In this document: one piece after another, positions 23,064 to 33,156 of the stretch
Numbering within the stretch: the first letter of the stretch is position 1
How the letters are laid out: the number at the start of each line of letters is the position of its first letter
Assembly: GCA_040772505.1 (NCBI GenBank)
Contig: JAXGYA010000012.1
Location: 1-64,000, forward strand
DNA from: Mariniphaga sp040772505
GTDB taxonomy: Bacteria > Bacteroidota > Bacteroidia > Bacteroidales > Prolixibacteraceae
Direction: 5' to 3'
Length of the DNA: 64,000 nucleotides
The notes under the pieces: model-generated
The model's input: the letters and a program-made list of their open reading frames with translations, nothing else
Databases searched by the model: none
Told to the model about the DNA's origin: nothing
Position numbers and translations under genes: made by a program

Positions 23064-25760
23064 ATGAATAAATTTATTTTTCAGCTAACAATTTTCCTTT
23101 TTGGGATGATCCCGTTCACTGTAAAATCACAGGTTGAAGTAACAAGCCTCAAATGTGAACATCTTGAAAATCCAATTGGAATTGATGAATCGCATCCGCG
23201 TTTTACATGGCAGTTGAAAACTTCGGAATCCGGAGTTCTTCAAACTGCATACCAGCTGATTGTCAGCACATACAAACCGGACATAACATCAGGAAAAGGG
23301 AACGTTTGGAAATCGGGAACAGTCAGTTCACCGGTTATTCCCGCCATATATGACGGAGAAGCATTGCAGCCCTTTACCCGCTATTACTGGAGTGTTCGCG
23401 TGAAGTATAAAAGCGGCAGCTGGTCAGATTGGGCAGATCCTGCCTGGTTTGAAACCGGCATGATGGAGCAGACCAACTGGAAGGGAAAATGGATAACCGA
23501 CACCCACGATTACAATGTGAAACCTGCGCCATTTTTCCGCAAGGAGTTCAGCATAGCCACCGATATTGAATCTGCCCGGGCATATATTGCCGTAGCCGGG
23601 TTGTATGAACTTTCAATAAACGGCAGGCGCATCGGCGATTATCGCCTTGACCCGACCTACACCCGTTTTGACCGCCGCAATCTTTATGTAACCTATGATG
23701 TTACGGAAAACCTTCGGCAGGGAGAAAATGCAATCGGGGTTTTATTGGGCAACGGATGGTATAACCACCAGTCAACTGCCGTTTGGTATTTTGACAAAGC
23801 GCCCTGGCGTGCCCGCCCAAAATTCTGCATGGACTTGCGCATCACCTATTCGGATGGTTCAGTGGAAACCATCACAACAGGAACTGACTGGAAAACGGCA
23901 TTCAGTCCGGTGATTTTTAACAGTATCTATACGGCTGAGCATTACGACGCGCGGCTGGAACAACCGGGCTGGGATATGCCGGGGTTTCGGGCAGAGGGCT
24001 GGCGAAATGCATCACTGACCGGATCTCCATCGCAAAATATTACTGCACAGGTGCTGCATCCCATTCGTAATGTGCTTGAAATTCCTGCTGCTGAAATGAT
24101 AAAGCAGGGAGAGAACATCTGGCTTTTCAATTTTGGCAGAAATATGGCCGGCGTAACCCGGATTACTGCCTCCGGAGCTGAAGGAACCACACTTCGTTTA
24201 AAGCATGTGGAGCGCCTCGATGCCGGTGGACGGGCTGATATGTCCAACATCGACGTGCACTACCGCCCCACCGATGATTCCGATCCGTTTCAGACCGATA
24301 TCTTCATATTGAGCGGAAAGGGGGAAGACACATTTATGCCCCGTTTCAACTACAAAGGGTTTCAGTATGTCGAAGTTACCTCTGACCGTCCTGTGGAACT
24401 GACGAAAGAGAGCCTGACTGCCTTTTTCATGCACAGCGATGTTCCGCCGGCAGGGAAGATTCAATCGTCAAACAATACGTTAAACAAAGCATGGGAAGCA
24501 GCCAATGCTTCATACCTTTCCAACCTGTTCGGCTATCCAACCGATTGCCCACAGCGCGAAAAAAACGGCTGGACCGGCGATGCACACATTGCCATCGAAA
24601 CAGGGCTGTACAATTTTGACGGAATAACCGTTTATGAAAAATGGCTTGCCGATCACCGCGACGAGCAGCAGCCCAATGGCGTTTTGCCGGCAATCATTCC
24701 CACAAGCGGATGGGGATACCATTGGGCAAACGGACTCGACTGGACAAGCACCATTGCCATTATTCCATGGAATATATATCTGTTTTACGGCGATTCACGC
24801 CTGCTGGAATTGTGCTACGACAATATCAAAAAATATGTGAACTATGTTGACGAAAATTACCCTTCGGGCATCACCGACTGGGGATTAGGCGACTGGGTTC
24901 CCGTTAAGTCCCAAACTCCAAAGGAGTTTACCTCCTCTGCATACTTTTATACCGATGCGCTCATTTTGTCCAAAGCGGCAAAGCTGTTTGGCAAGCAGGA
25001 TGATTTTGAAAAATATGCTGCATTGGCTGAAAAAATTAAAACAGCTGTGAATGAGAAATACCTCAACCGTGAAACCGGCATATATGGCAGTGGTTTACAG
25101 ACTGAGCTGAGCGCTGCGCTGCACTGGGGGCTTGTGCCTGAAGAACTGAAGGAAAAAGTAGCGGCAAATCTTGCCAGACGGGTGGAAGCAGACAATAAAC
25201 ATATAGATGTTGGTTTGCTGGGAACCAAAACTATTTTGAATGCCCTGAGTGAAAACGGATATCCGGAGCTGGCGTATGAAGTGGCATCGCAGGAGACCTT
25301 CCCGTCGTGGGGATGGTGGATTGTGAACGGTGCCACCACTTTTTACGAAAACTGGCCTCTGGATGCCTCTAAGGATATTTCATTGAATCATATCATGTTT
25401 GGCGAAATCAGCGCCTGGTACTATAAAGCGCTGGGAGGGATTTTCCCGGATGAAAACCGCCCGGGCTTTAAAAACACCATTTTGCAGCCCAACTTCGTGC
25501 CCGGGCTTGACAGTTTTGAAGCGACTCACGAAAGCCCATACGGCAAAATATTGTCTTCATGGAAAAGGAAAAAGAAGAGCGTTGAATACACCGTTTCCGT
25601 CCCTGCAAACAGCACTGCAACTCTCCACCTGAAATCGGGGAGAGTGAAAGAAAGCGGGCGCACTTTGCTGGAAAATCCGCAAATTGAAATCATCCGCTCA
25701 GAGAAAGAGCTTTCTGTTGTTAATCTGCAGCCGGGAAATTACCTGTTTGAAATCAGATAA
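23064..25760 (+). CDS. Alpha-L-rhamnosidase (GH78)
   Basis: This secreted glycosidase of 898 residues removes terminal alpha-L-rhamnose from plant or microbial glycans. A signal peptide (residues 1-22, ending TVKSQ) is followed by a fibronectin-like N-terminal domain (about 25-130), a rhamnosidase N domain (about 150-320), a concanavalin-like domain and the (alpha/alpha)6 barrel. The catalytic stretch DCPQREKNGWTGD lies at about 494-506 and a second acidic motif, MFGEISAWYYKALGGI, near 780; GH78 enzymes invert using glutamates in such positions. It is not next to a susCD pair, but the SusCD at 11.7-17.0 kb is on the same strand. Confidence 0.94.
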   Translation: MNKFIFQLTIFLFGMIPFTVKSQVEVTSLKCEHLENPIGIDESHPRFTWQLKTSESGVLQTAYQLIVSTYKPDITSGKGNVWKSGTVSSPVIPAIYDGEALQPFTRYYWSVRVKYKSGSWSDWADPAWFETGMMEQTNWKGKWITDTHDYNVKPAPFFRKEFSIATDIESARAYIAVAGLYELSINGRRIGDYRLDPTYTRFDRRNLYVTYDVTENLRQGENAIGVLLGNGWYNHQSTAVWYFDKAPWRARPKFCMDLRITYSDGSVETITTGTDWKTAFSPVIFNSIYTAEHYDARLEQPGWDMPGFRAEGWRNASLTGSPSQNITAQVLHPIRNVLEIPAAEMIKQGENIWLFNFGRNMAGVTRITASGAEGTTLRLKHVERLDAGGRADMSNIDVHYRPTDDSDPFQTDIFILSGKGEDTFMPRFNYKGFQYVEVTSDRPVELTKESLTAFFMHSDVPPAGKIQSSNNTLNKAWEAANASYLSNLFGYPTDCPQREKNGWTGDAHIAIETGLYNFDGITVYEKWLADHRDEQQPNGVLPAIIPTSGWGYHWANGLDWTSTIAIIPWNIYLFYGDSRLLELCYDNIKKYVNYVDENYPSGITDWGLGDWVPVKSQTPKEFTSSAYFYTDALILSKAAKLFGKQDDFEKYAALAEKIKTAVNEKYLNRETGIYGSGLQTELSAALHWGLVPEELKEKVAANLARRVEADNKHIDVGLLGTKTILNALSENGYPELAYEVASQETFPSWGWWIVNGATTFYENWPLDASKDISLNHIMFGEISAWYYKALGGIFPDENRPGFKNTILQPNFVPGLDSFEATHESPYGKILSSWKRKKKSVEYTVSVPANSTATLHLKSGRVKESGRTLLENPQIEIIRSEKELSVVNLQPGNYLFEIR

Positions 25761-25767
25761 ACTGTTT

Positions 25768-26610
25768 TTAAAAACCGTATCCGGTAGTTGCCATCTGTTT
25801 CAGTCTTTTTATTCGCTCCGATGTGGGCGGATGGGTGCTGAACAGCTTTGACAAAGATTTTCCTGAAAAGGGATATACGATAAACATGTGTGAGGTTGCC
25901 TGATTTCCCGACATGGGTATCCGTTTGCTTGAACTTTCAAGTTTTTCGAGTGCATTGCTCAGATAAAGCGGATTCCCGCTCACTTTTGCGCCAAAACTGT
26001 CCGCTTTAAACTCCCTTGCCCGCGAAACAGCCATCCGGATGATGGATGCTGCAATTGGCGCCAGTATCAGTGCAAGCAGCATGAAGATGATACTCCCGCC
26101 CCGGTTGTTATTGTTGCGGCTGAACATGCCAAACCGGGCTGAATAGCCTAAATAGGAGATGGCGCCGGCAAGTGTGGCAGCAATGGTACCAATCAGAATA
26201 TCCCTGTTTGCGATGTGCCCCAATTCGTGAGCTAAAACTCCCGCCAATTCATCGTCATTCATAGTTTCAACCAGTCCTTTGGTCACAGCTACCGCTGCAT
26301 GATCCGGGTCTCTGCCGGTTGCAAATGCGTTGGGTTGGTTTTGGTTGACCATATAAACTTTAGGCATGGGTAAATTTGCATTTAAAGCCAATCTTTTTAC
26401 CATAACGGTAACCTTGTGGTCTGATGGCAATTCCTGCGCTCTATATGCTTTCAAAACCATCTTGTCGCTATAGAAATAACCGATAAAATTGGTTATCCCG
26501 GCAATTATCAGTGCGATAATCATTCCTGTCTGTCCGGCAACTGCCCCTCCGACCAAAAGGAACAGGAAAGTGAGGATTGCCATTAATCCGAATGTTTTGA
26601 AACTGTTCAT
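25768..26610 (-). CDS. htpX: Zinc metalloprotease HtpX
   Basis: HtpX is an inner-membrane M48 protease in quality control of membrane proteins. The 280 residues include two N-terminal membrane helices, the zinc motif HELGHIANRD (about 128-137), two further hydrophobic segments and the third zinc ligand region (SRAREFKADSFGAKVSG). Length and order match the family. It is convergent with the rhamnosidase, with 7 bases between stops. The 117 bases upstream hold no recognisable promoter box. Confidence 0.95.
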   Translation of the reverse strand: MNSFKTFGLMAILTFLFLLVGGAVAGQTGMIIALIIAGITNFIGYFYSDKMVLKAYRAQELPSDHKVTVMVKRLALNANLPMPKVYMVNQNQPNAFATGRDPDHAAVAVTKGLVETMNDDELAGVLAHELGHIANRDILIGTIAATLAGAISYLGYSARFGMFSRNNNNRGGSIIFMLLALILAPIAASIIRMAVSRAREFKADSFGAKVSGNPLYLSNALEKLESSSKRIPMSGNQATSHMFIVYPFSGKSLSKLFSTHPPTSERIKRLKQMATTGYGF

Positions 26611-26727
26611 TTCTGATTTTTTTAAAATTAAAGCAAGTTACTTAATTTTTTTGTCAGAGATTAGAAGTTTTGCAAATGTTAGCTCTACTTTAATACAATA
26701 TAAAATGAGGCTAAATTTATTTACTCC

Positions 26728-28947
26728 TTAATGCGCCGGCAACTCAACATAAAAGGTGGTGCCGAAATTCTCCTTACTTGTCAGGTAGATTCTGCCTTTC
26801 ATAATTTTGATGAATTCTCTGACCAGTATCAGCCCAAGGCCGGAGCTCGGTTCGTCTTCAGTTCCTTTAGTGCCTCTTGTGTCAAGCGTGAAGAGCTTTT
26901 CCTGCTGCTCCGCATCCATGCCAATCCCACTGTCCTGAATCATAAAAAGTACAGAATTATTGTCAGGGCGTTTAGCACTGATTCTGATGGTACCTTTTCC
27001 GGGGGTGAATTTGATGGCATTTGAAATCAAATTGCGAATAACCGAGCTGAGCATGGAAGAATCAGCAAGAACGGTAATCTTATCAGCTACTGACAGTTCC
27101 ACATGGATATTCTTTTTTTGCAGATTGGCTTGAAAGTAGTTCAGGTTTTTTTCGAGGATATTTTTTAAAACTACTGTTTTAGGTTTATAAACAATCTGTC
27201 CTCTCTGGATGCGCGACCATTCCAGGAGATTTTCAAGCAACTCGGCAACTGCAGCAGCCGATTGGTGCATTGATTTTGCCAGCTGCACCAACTCTTCCTT
27301 TTCCACACTAAATGACTTATCGGCAAGTAGCTCCGTCAACAATAAAAATGAGTTGAAAGGGCTTCTCATATCGTGGGCAATCACCGAAAAAAGCTTGTCT
27401 TTTTCCTGATTTAGCAGTGTCAGGTCTCTTTCGCTTTTCCGAAGTTTATTTTCGAGAACTTTATTTGTAGTTATATCGCGGGAAACACCAACTAACCCGG
27501 TAATTTCTCCATTTTCATCATAAAGGGGTACTTTTGTTGTTGACAACCATCGCCAGCCCATATTTGTAAAAACGTGCTCTTCATTGTTGATAACAAGTTC
27601 TCCGGTTACCATCATTTCCTGCTCTTCTTCAAAAGTTTTCCGGGCAAAGACAGCATCAAAAAAATCATTGTCTGTTTTTCCGACTGCATCCGCCTGATTT
27701 TTAACACCAAGCACTTGTGCCTGTGCTTTATTAATTTGCAAAAAGCGGCTATTACGATCTTTGAAATAGATTGTATCCGGAATATTGTCCATCAAAGCCT
27801 GCAAAAGTTCTTTTTCTTTAATAAGTGAAAGCTGAACACTCCTTTGCTCGGTGATGTCTTCAATATATCCTTCAAGATACATAATCCTGTTATGGTTATC
27901 CCTGACAACATGCCCGCGCTCCCAAACCCACCTGATTTCCCCATCTCTGTGTTTAATGCAATATTCTTCCTGAAAAACCTTATTGTCTTCAATTGCTTTC
28001 TGCCATTTCTCCCATACAAAATCCCGGAATTTCTCATGAATAATTTCATTATAATTTATAGAATGATTCATAAACAGACCTGGCTCATAACCTGTTATCT
28101 TTAAACTTCCTTCACTTACAAAAAGCATGGGGTAATCTCTTTCAGCTTTGCATCGATAGACTATGCCGGGGAGGTAATTAAGCATAGTGGCAAATTGATT
28201 TCCGTTCTCTAATGAGAGCTTTTCAATCTTTTCCCGGTCAGTAACATCCTGATAAATTGAAAAAATATATTTCCGGTTGTTTGAAAAAACAACAGGCCTG
28301 GTGATGACTGCCACGTTTATCAGTTCACCGTCAGCCCGTACGCGCAGTGTTTCATGGAAGACATCACGCCCCTCTGCCACATTTGAAGTTAGCTGCACCC
28401 CAAAATCCTTCATGGAGTCGGGCACAATCATGTCGTTAATTTTCTTTCCTTTCAATTGTGCTTTAGTGTATCCAAACAAATCCTCAAATGCTCTGTTGCA
28501 CTTGAGAACATTGTCATGTCCGTCGGAAATGACAATACCAAACGGTATAGACTGAAACAACAGCTGGAAATATTCAGGGAGGTGATTGTCGGGAGCTGAT
28601 TCCTTTATCAGCCAGATGAGCTTCTTTGACCGGCTCATTTGATTTGAAAAGAGACCCAGATTCAGAGTAACTGATATCTTATTTAAAATGTAAGCCGATT
28701 CCACTTCAACTGATTGTTTCTCACCTGACAACAAAGGAGAAATTAAGTTTTTCAAATCATTTCCTTCAAAATCAAAAATCTCTGTAATTGACTCTGCTTC
28801 AACTGCCAAACTAGGAAAACCAATCAGTTTGAAAAACAAATCATTCCATTCCAACAACTCCCCTTTTATATTGGTTATCACTGCTGCAACGGGCAACAGT
28901 GAAAGTATTGGTGGATTACTGATTGATTTTGTGTTTTCTTCTGTCAT
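26728..28947 (-). CDS. Multi-PAS sensor histidine kinase
   Basis: A soluble-looking kinase of 739 residues. Four PAS-like domains can be read: a weak one at about 10-110, then about 125-235 (IPFGIVISDGHDNVLKCNRA), 250-375 (PAS_3 type, ending in a PAC segment) and 385-500 (IPDTIYFKDRNSRFLQINKA). The kinase core follows with H box FSVIAHDMRSPFN, N box NLISNAIKFTP, G1 DSGIGM and G2 GLGLILVREF. There is no membrane segment and no receiver domain; no response regulator gene is adjacent, so its partner is elsewhere. The N-terminal PAS domains suggest a cytoplasmic redox or ligand signal. A TAACTTTG box lies about 70 bases upstream. Confidence 0.93.
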   Translation of the reverse strand: MTEENTKSISNPPILSLLPVAAVITNIKGELLEWNDLFFKLIGFPSLAVEAESITEIFDFEGNDLKNLISPLLSGEKQSVEVESAYILNKISVTLNLGLFSNQMSRSKKLIWLIKESAPDNHLPEYFQLLFQSIPFGIVISDGHDNVLKCNRAFEDLFGYTKAQLKGKKINDMIVPDSMKDFGVQLTSNVAEGRDVFHETLRVRADGELINVAVITRPVVFSNNRKYIFSIYQDVTDREKIEKLSLENGNQFATMLNYLPGIVYRCKAERDYPMLFVSEGSLKITGYEPGLFMNHSINYNEIIHEKFRDFVWEKWQKAIEDNKVFQEEYCIKHRDGEIRWVWERGHVVRDNHNRIMYLEGYIEDITEQRSVQLSLIKEKELLQALMDNIPDTIYFKDRNSRFLQINKAQAQVLGVKNQADAVGKTDNDFFDAVFARKTFEEEQEMMVTGELVINNEEHVFTNMGWRWLSTTKVPLYDENGEITGLVGVSRDITTNKVLENKLRKSERDLTLLNQEKDKLFSVIAHDMRSPFNSFLLLTELLADKSFSVEKEELVQLAKSMHQSAAAVAELLENLLEWSRIQRGQIVYKPKTVVLKNILEKNLNYFQANLQKKNIHVELSVADKITVLADSSMLSSVIRNLISNAIKFTPGKGTIRISAKRPDNNSVLFMIQDSGIGMDAEQQEKLFTLDTRGTKGTEDEPSSGLGLILVREFIKIMKGRIYLTSKENFGTTFYVELPAH

Positions 28948-29015
28948 AGTAACCGGTCTGTGTCGTCAGAATAAGATATAAATATTAAGTAAACGAATGA
29001 TTATCTATTACTATA

Positions 29016-29023
29016 CAAAGTTA
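29016..29023 (-). promoter_or_regulatory. -7 box before the histidine kinase gene
   Basis: The minus strand reads TAACTTTG, an exact TAnnTTTG match about 70 bases before the start at 28947. It is the only promoter-like signal seen in the 408-base gap 28948-29355, apart from a doubtful small ORF. Confidence 0.45.
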
Positions 29024-29095
29024 TTCAAAAAATTGAATTTTAAAAACTTCACACTTTGCTTATTAATTTTTAATCATATGGTCTGAAACCAAATT

Positions 29096-29272
29096 TCAGC
29101 ATGATTTGTTCAATATTTTATTCCTCGCCTCAAGCGTGTTGGAGGTGATTTGAGAAATATCCATATGGTCAGTTATTGTCTGTATAAGCCTTTCGGTAGT
29201 CAGGTCGATATGGAAACTCACTCTGATTGTGCACTCATTTAGCTGATAGTCAAAATCATGGGAATGCATTTC
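29096..29272 (-). CDS. Possible small protein, unrecognised
   Basis: From an ATG at 29272 a 58-residue frame reads MHSHDFDYQLNECTIRV and ends NKILNKSC. The frame stays open for some 25 codons further upstream. Its composition looks protein-like (mixed, charged, no low complexity), but no family is recognised, no start signal is obvious and it could be chance or the remnant of a longer gene. It fills much of an otherwise empty gap. Confidence 0.25.
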   Translation of the reverse strand, partial: EMHSHDFDYQLNECTIRVSFHIDLTTERLIQTITDHMDISQITSNTLEARNKILNKSC

Positions 29273-29355
29273 CAACAATTCATCTGAATCATTATAAAAT
29301 TCCTTAATATTACGGAAAATTACAAGTTCAAAACAATTAAAAATTTCGTTACAAA

Positions 29356-29988
29356 ATGAAGATTAAATTACCTGCTGTTTTATTTTTCATGTTTTCAGCA
29401 CTTTACACAATTGCTCAGGAATCCTATCGTCCCGGACTGTTTTTCAGGGAAAACTGGAAAGAGAGTCCCGCTGAAATTCCGCTGTCCCAAAACCATGTGG
29501 AGAATCCTCAGCTATTGGTTCAGCTGTATGGCGCAGGGAAAGACAGTCTGAAGAAAAGCAATCATGAGCGCCCTGTGGATGATCCGTTTTACGTCTGGTC
29601 GGGTCTGTGCCTTGAAAACTGGTTGGTTTCGCTCAAACACAAAGATTACAATGTTGATTTAACCGGTTTTGCAAAAATCAGGTGGCGCACCAAACAGTCA
29701 GGGTTCCGTGAGCTTCGCATAGCAATTAAGTTGGCTGACGGCACATGGCTGGTCAGCGACCAGTCGGACGGACCTTCAAAGGACTGGCGCATCAAGGAAT
29801 TTAACATTCAGGATATTCAGTGGCGCCGGCTCAACATCGGGCGGATTGCTGAAGTTGGTGCTGTGAGCAATCCCGATCTTTCCAATGTGGAAGAGATCGG
29901 ATTTACCGACCTGATGCCGGGCGGACAATCGGCGTCATGCTCCCGACTTGACTGGATTGAAGTGGATGGCAAACCTGTAAAAAGATAA
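29356..29988 (+). CDS. Secreted protein of unknown function
   Basis: The 210-residue product has a signal peptide (about 1-20, ending TIAQ) and no membrane helix. The rest is rich in beta-type sequence with aromatic residues (GFAKIRWRTKQSGFRELRIA, WLVSDQSDGPSKDWRI, EIGFTDLMPGGQSASCSRLD), a look shared with carbohydrate-binding or discoidin-like sandwich domains that accompany esterases and lyases. No catalytic motif is seen. It ends 4 bases before ettA, so the two are probably cotranscribed although their roles look unrelated. Confidence 0.7.
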   Translation: MKIKLPAVLFFMFSALYTIAQESYRPGLFFRENWKESPAEIPLSQNHVENPQLLVQLYGAGKDSLKKSNHERPVDDPFYVWSGLCLENWLVSLKHKDYNVDLTGFAKIRWRTKQSGFRELRIAIKLADGTWLVSDQSDGPSKDWRIKEFNIQDIQWRRLNIGRIAEVGAVSNPDLSNVEEIGFTDLMPGGQSASCSRLDWIEVDGKPVKR

Positions 29989-29992
29989 AGAG

Positions 29993-31678
29993 ATGAGCGA
30001 CGATAAAAAGATCATTTTTTCGATGTATAAGGTGAGTAAAACCTACCCGCCAAACAAAACGATTATCAAGGACATTTCACTCTCCTTTTTTCTTGGCGCC
30101 AAAATCGGCATAATCGGACTGAATGGGTCGGGGAAATCCACGCTGCTGCGCATTATTGCAGGCGTGGATAAGAATTTCAACGGCGAGCTGGTTTTTGCAC
30201 CGGGCTATTCCGTTGGGTTATTAGAGCAGGAGCCTCATCTGGATGAATCCAAAACCGTAATTGATGTAGTGAAGGAAGGTGTTCAGGAAGTGGTTGATGT
30301 ATTGAATAAATACGAAGAAATCAATCTGAAGTTCGGGCTTCCTGAGGTGTACGAAAACCCTGATAAGATGGAAAAGCTCATGGGCGAACAGGCTAAACTT
30401 CAGGAGAAAATTGACCAGTTGGATGCATGGAATCTGGACAGCCGGCTGGAGCGCGCCATGGATGCGCTGCAATGCCCGCCCGACGACCAGCCGGTGAGCG
30501 AGCTCTCCGGAGGCGAGCGCCGCCGCGTTGCGTTGTGCCGGCTGCTGCTGCAGGAGCCGGATGTGCTGCTGCTTGATGAACCCACCAACCATCTGGATGC
30601 CGAAAGTATTCAGTGGCTTGAGATGCATCTGCATCAGTATAAGGGAACCGTGATTTGCATTACCCACGACCGTTACTTTTTAGACAATGTTGCCGGATGG
30701 ATTTTAGAGCTGGACCGTGGCGAAGGAATTCCATGGAAAGGCAACTACAGCTCATGGCTGGAGCAGAAGGCAAAACGACTGGAAATGGAGGAAAAAGGAA
30801 GCCAGAAACGCCGGCGCACATTAGAACGCGAGCTGGAATGGATACGCATGTCACCCAGGGCGCGGCAGGCAAAATCAAAAGCCCGCCTTAGCGCCTATGA
30901 CCGGATGGTGAATGAAGATGTTAAACAAAAAGAGGAAAGACTGGAAATTTTCATCCCTAACGGGCCGCGGTTAGGCGACAAGGTGATTGAGATGAATAAT
31001 GTCTCCAAACAATTTGGCAATCGCCAGCTGTTTGAAAACGTAAGTTTCAGCCTTCCCCGTTCGGGAATTATCGGCATAATCGGCCCGAACGGAGCTGGAA
31101 AAACCACACTTTTCCGGTTAATTCTGAATCAGCTTGAACCCGACAGCGGAAGTGTAGAAATTGGCGATAGCGTAAAAATAAGCTATGTGGATCAGACACA
31201 CAAAGCCATTGATCCGGAAAAGAGTGTCTTTCAGGTTATTTCCGGCGGAACGGATACTATTTTATTGGGAAACCGGCTGGTGAATGCACGGGCTTATGTT
31301 GCCCGGTTCAACTTCATTGGCGCCGACCAGGAGAAGAAATGCGGAGTGCTCTCCGGAGGCGAGCGAAACCGGCTGCACCTGGCTTTGGCGCTGAAATCCG
31401 AAGGGAATGTTTTACTGCTTGACGAACCCACAAACGACATTGATGTGAACACCCTTCGGGCACTGGAAGAGGGACTTGAGAATTTTGCAGGCTGCGCTGT
31501 GGTGATCACCCACGACCGCTGGTTTCTCGACCGGATTGCCACCCACATTCTCGCATTTGAAGGCGACTCGAAAGCCTTTTTCTTTGAAGGTTCCTTTAGT
31601 GAATATGAAGAAAATCGCAAAAAACGACTGGGTGATTCTGCGCCCAAAAGGCTCAGATACAAAAAGTTGCAGCAATAG
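29993..31678 (+). CDS. ettA: Energy-dependent translational throttle protein EttA (ABC-F)
   Basis: EttA is a soluble ABC-F ATPase that binds the ribosomal E site and tunes the first elongation steps according to ATP/ADP. The 561 residues hold two nucleotide-binding domains: Walker A GLNGSGKST and signature LSGGERRRVALCRLL in the first, GPNGAGKTT and LSGGERNRLHLALAL in the second; each has LLLDEPTN. The arm insert and the linker rich in K/R (RQAKSKARLSAYDRM) fit EttA rather than Uup or resistance ABC-F proteins. It ends at a symmetric terminator shared with the convergent sugar transporter. Confidence 0.94.
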   Translation: MSDDKKIIFSMYKVSKTYPPNKTIIKDISLSFFLGAKIGIIGLNGSGKSTLLRIIAGVDKNFNGELVFAPGYSVGLLEQEPHLDESKTVIDVVKEGVQEVVDVLNKYEEINLKFGLPEVYENPDKMEKLMGEQAKLQEKIDQLDAWNLDSRLERAMDALQCPPDDQPVSELSGGERRRVALCRLLLQEPDVLLLDEPTNHLDAESIQWLEMHLHQYKGTVICITHDRYFLDNVAGWILELDRGEGIPWKGNYSSWLEQKAKRLEMEEKGSQKRRRTLERELEWIRMSPRARQAKSKARLSAYDRMVNEDVKQKEERLEIFIPNGPRLGDKVIEMNNVSKQFGNRQLFENVSFSLPRSGIIGIIGPNGAGKTTLFRLILNQLEPDSGSVEIGDSVKISYVDQTHKAIDPEKSVFQVISGGTDTILLGNRLVNARAYVARFNFIGADQEKKCGVLSGGERNRLHLALALKSEGNVLLLDEPTNDIDVNTLRALEEGLENFAGCAVVITHDRWFLDRIATHILAFEGDSKAFFFEGSFSEYEENRKKRLGDSAPKRLRYKKLQQ

Positions 31679-31680
31679 AA

Positions 31681-31708
31681 AAGGAAGCTGTCGGTTGACA
31701 GCTTCCTT
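31681..31708. terminator. Bidirectional terminator between ettA and the sugar transporter
   Basis: AAGGAAGCTGTC (31681-31692) pairs with GACAGCTTCCTT (31697-31708) over 12 bases around GGTT. It lies between convergent genes and can serve both. Confidence 0.8.
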
Positions 31709-31745
31709 TAAAATAATCCCGAATTTATGGGAATATATAAATAAG

Positions 31746-33029
31746 TTATTTGCTGACTATCAGGTCTTCTTCCCTTTTGGTAATCTTACTGCCCGCCAGT
31801 GCGTAGAACAACAGGTAAGCCAGTCCGATAAATATTACCCAATAACTTCCCATGTAGCCAACAGCATCAGCAACAAATCCCTGAATAGCAGGTAAAATAC
31901 CGCCACCGCAAACCATCACCATAAATATTCCGGAAGCAGCAGCAAGATATTTACCCAGTCCCTCTACCGCAAGATTATAGATACCGCCCCACATGATTGA
32001 GGTGCAAAGCCCTACCAATACAATGAACATGGCATTGATCGGCACCTGTGCCAGACCAAATGACAATGCTCCGGTGGCTGAGCGCTGAAGAACGGGCAGC
32101 GCAATTTCGGTGGAAGAAGGCATAACAATTGCTAAAAAGATAAGGATCAGTCCAACTGCTGACGCTACGGTAAGCATTGTTTTGCTGGACACCTTCCCTG
32201 CAATGGAAACACCAGCTAAACGTCCAACTAACATCAGAAACCAGTATGTTCCGGCAACAAAACCTGCAGTTGTTTTCCCAACAGGTGTATCGGACAACCA
32301 GTAAATCAATACCCCGGGAGTTCCAACTTCAACACCCACATAAACAAAAATTGCAATGGCTCCCAAAACAAAATGCGGGAACTTTAAAGCGCCCGACATC
32401 AGATTTTTCAAAGGTTCTTTGGTCTGAGCAGCATGTGGCTCAGGAATATTGACAATGAGCATCACAAAGAAGACAACTGCGAATACTGCCATGGCAATGT
32501 ACATTACCGGGAAAACATCCTTAATGTTTGCTTTTGTAGTTTCACCAATTAAGATTCCAACAAATGCCGGAGTGAAAGTTGCCATCACCGAGTTGAAAGA
32601 GCCTCCAACCTGAATAAGCTGGTTCCCTTTATTTCCACCGCCTCCCAATGTGTTCAGCATAGGATTGACAACGGTATTCAGCAAAGTCATTGAAAATCCG
32701 GCAACAAATGCACCCAACAGATACACGCCAAAACTTCCGGCATGTCCTGAAAGGTATTGGATGCCAACCCCGATGAATCCCACAGCTATAGCAATTAAGG
32801 CTGTTTTTTTATAGCCTACTCTCTGCAACAGGATTCCTCCAGGAATCCCCATCACTGCATAGGCAATAAAGTTGGCTGCATTTCCCATTAATCCCTGAAA
32901 ATTGGAAGCGCCAAACTGCTCTTTCAAAACCTGCCCCATTGGTGCAGCCAGGTTTGTCACAAATGCAATCATACCAAAAAGCACAATCATCATAATGATT
33001 GGCACCACATAACTCTTGCTTTTATTCAT
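31746..33029 (-). CDS. Sugar:H+ symporter, FucP/glucose-galactose MFS family
   Basis: An inner-membrane protein of 427 residues with about 12 helices. The N-terminal half (TNLAAPMGQVLKEQFGASN, NFIAYAVMGIPGGILLQRVGYKKT) is typical of the FHS branch of the major facilitator superfamily, which includes fucose and glucose/galactose carriers. Being the last gene of the regulator-galactokinase-transporter set, it most likely brings in galactose or a galactose-containing sugar. It lies 127 bases after galK; a TATAATTAT string upstream also occurs before galK. Confidence 0.88.
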   Translation of the reverse strand: MNKSKSYVVPIIMMIVLFGMIAFVTNLAAPMGQVLKEQFGASNFQGLMGNAANFIAYAVMGIPGGILLQRVGYKKTALIAIAVGFIGVGIQYLSGHAGSFGVYLLGAFVAGFSMTLLNTVVNPMLNTLGGGGNKGNQLIQVGGSFNSVMATFTPAFVGILIGETTKANIKDVFPVMYIAMAVFAVVFFVMLIVNIPEPHAAQTKEPLKNLMSGALKFPHFVLGAIAIFVYVGVEVGTPGVLIYWLSDTPVGKTTAGFVAGTYWFLMLVGRLAGVSIAGKVSSKTMLTVASAVGLILIFLAIVMPSSTEIALPVLQRSATGALSFGLAQVPINAMFIVLVGLCTSIMWGGIYNLAVEGLGKYLAAASGIFMVMVCGGGILPAIQGFVADAVGYMGSYWVIFIGLAYLLFYALAGSKITKREEDLIVSK

Positions 33030-33156
33030 AATAAAAAACTTTAATGATTTAAGTAATTTTTAAAATAGTTTATAATTATCTAAATTTCTTCGTGAGAAAA
33101 TCGATGGCGGTAAAAGTATAAATTTATGCTTTAAAAACTATTGCTTCCGGCTTTTT

